DNA of 33,179 nt from Candidatus Phocaeicola faecipullorum (lineage in GTDB: Bacteria > Bacteroidota > Bacteroidia > Bacteroidales > Bacteroidaceae). Shown piece after piece: positions 33,089 through 33,179 of the stretch. Position numbers and translations under genes: made by a program. The stretch is from contig JAHLFB010000020.1 in the NCBI GenBank assembly GCA_018884025.1, positions 1-33,179 on the forward strand, written 5' to 3'. The notes under the pieces are model-generated. The model saw only the letters and a list, made by a program, of their open reading frames with translations. It did not search any database and was not told the origin of the DNA. Position 1 is the stretch's first letter. The number at the start of each line of letters is the position of its first letter.

Positions 33089-33179
33089 TTCTACGCGGAA
33101 GAGTTTCAGCAATAGCCACTACATTTCATGGAAATTAAACGCACAAACACGATTTATATGCCAAAATCCGTAAAAAAAG

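Overview
The window looks like a chromosomal segment from a gut-type member of the Bacteroidales (Bacteroides/Phocaeicola-like). Signs of this are several TAnnTTTG -7 promoter boxes, one with a perfect TTTG box 20 bp upstream; a BACON-domain lipoprotein; a TonB receptor with an N-terminal carboxypeptidase-like domain; a three-subunit biotin-dependent acyl-CoA carboxylase; and a TPR-type sensor kinase. Species cannot be fixed from sequence reading alone. No tRNA, rRNA, CRISPR array, transposase or phage structural gene was seen.

Layout. (1) 1-5302: accessory, AT-rich part. A large DNA methyltransferase of the MmeI-like single-polypeptide type (minus strand, cut by the left edge) is divergent from a membrane-anchored KAP-family P-loop NTPase. 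This resembles a small defence locus. (2) 5303-5951: AT-rich gap with no credible gene. (3) 6015-7355: thioredoxin-fold protein followed by a secreted amidase (minus-strand operon). (4) 7524-11185: accC-type biotin carboxylase, biotin carrier and carboxyltransferase in one operon, probably for propionyl-CoA/methylmalonyl-CoA interconversion. (5) 11475-16554: a TonB-dependent receptor flanked by two secreted calcineurin-like phosphoesterases. (6) 16776-19328: an argD-like aminotransferase and a NimA/pyridoxamine-phosphate-oxidase-like protein, divergent from a Crp/Fnr regulator with an unusual cysteine cluster and a palindrome over its own promoter. (7) 19632-28655: mfd followed by a periplasmic tricorn-like protease, divergent from a cytoplasmic TPR protein. 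(8) 28734-32879: TPR histidine kinase, LuxR-type response regulator and BACON lipoprotein, all on the minus strand.

The most unusual signal is in the spacers rather than the genes. Four kinds of short, strictly periodic repeat occur in different intergenic regions. They are four palindromes at exactly 22-bp spacing (33001-33088), three palindromes at exactly 21-bp spacing (19405-19467), TTTAAA-centred palindromes at 11-bp spacing at two gene 3' ends (16712-16766 and 28656-28711), and 8-bp repeats arranged as facing inverted blocks before two minus-strand genes (9581-9680, 26335-26406), with a related fragment at 30145-30170. The first three have periods close to whole helical turns. Many terminators here are long, nearly perfect palindromes.

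Most genes are housekeeping or metabolic and can be read with confidence. The biological coupling of the methyltransferase with the KAP NTPase, and the function of the periodic arrays, are inferences that need comparative data.
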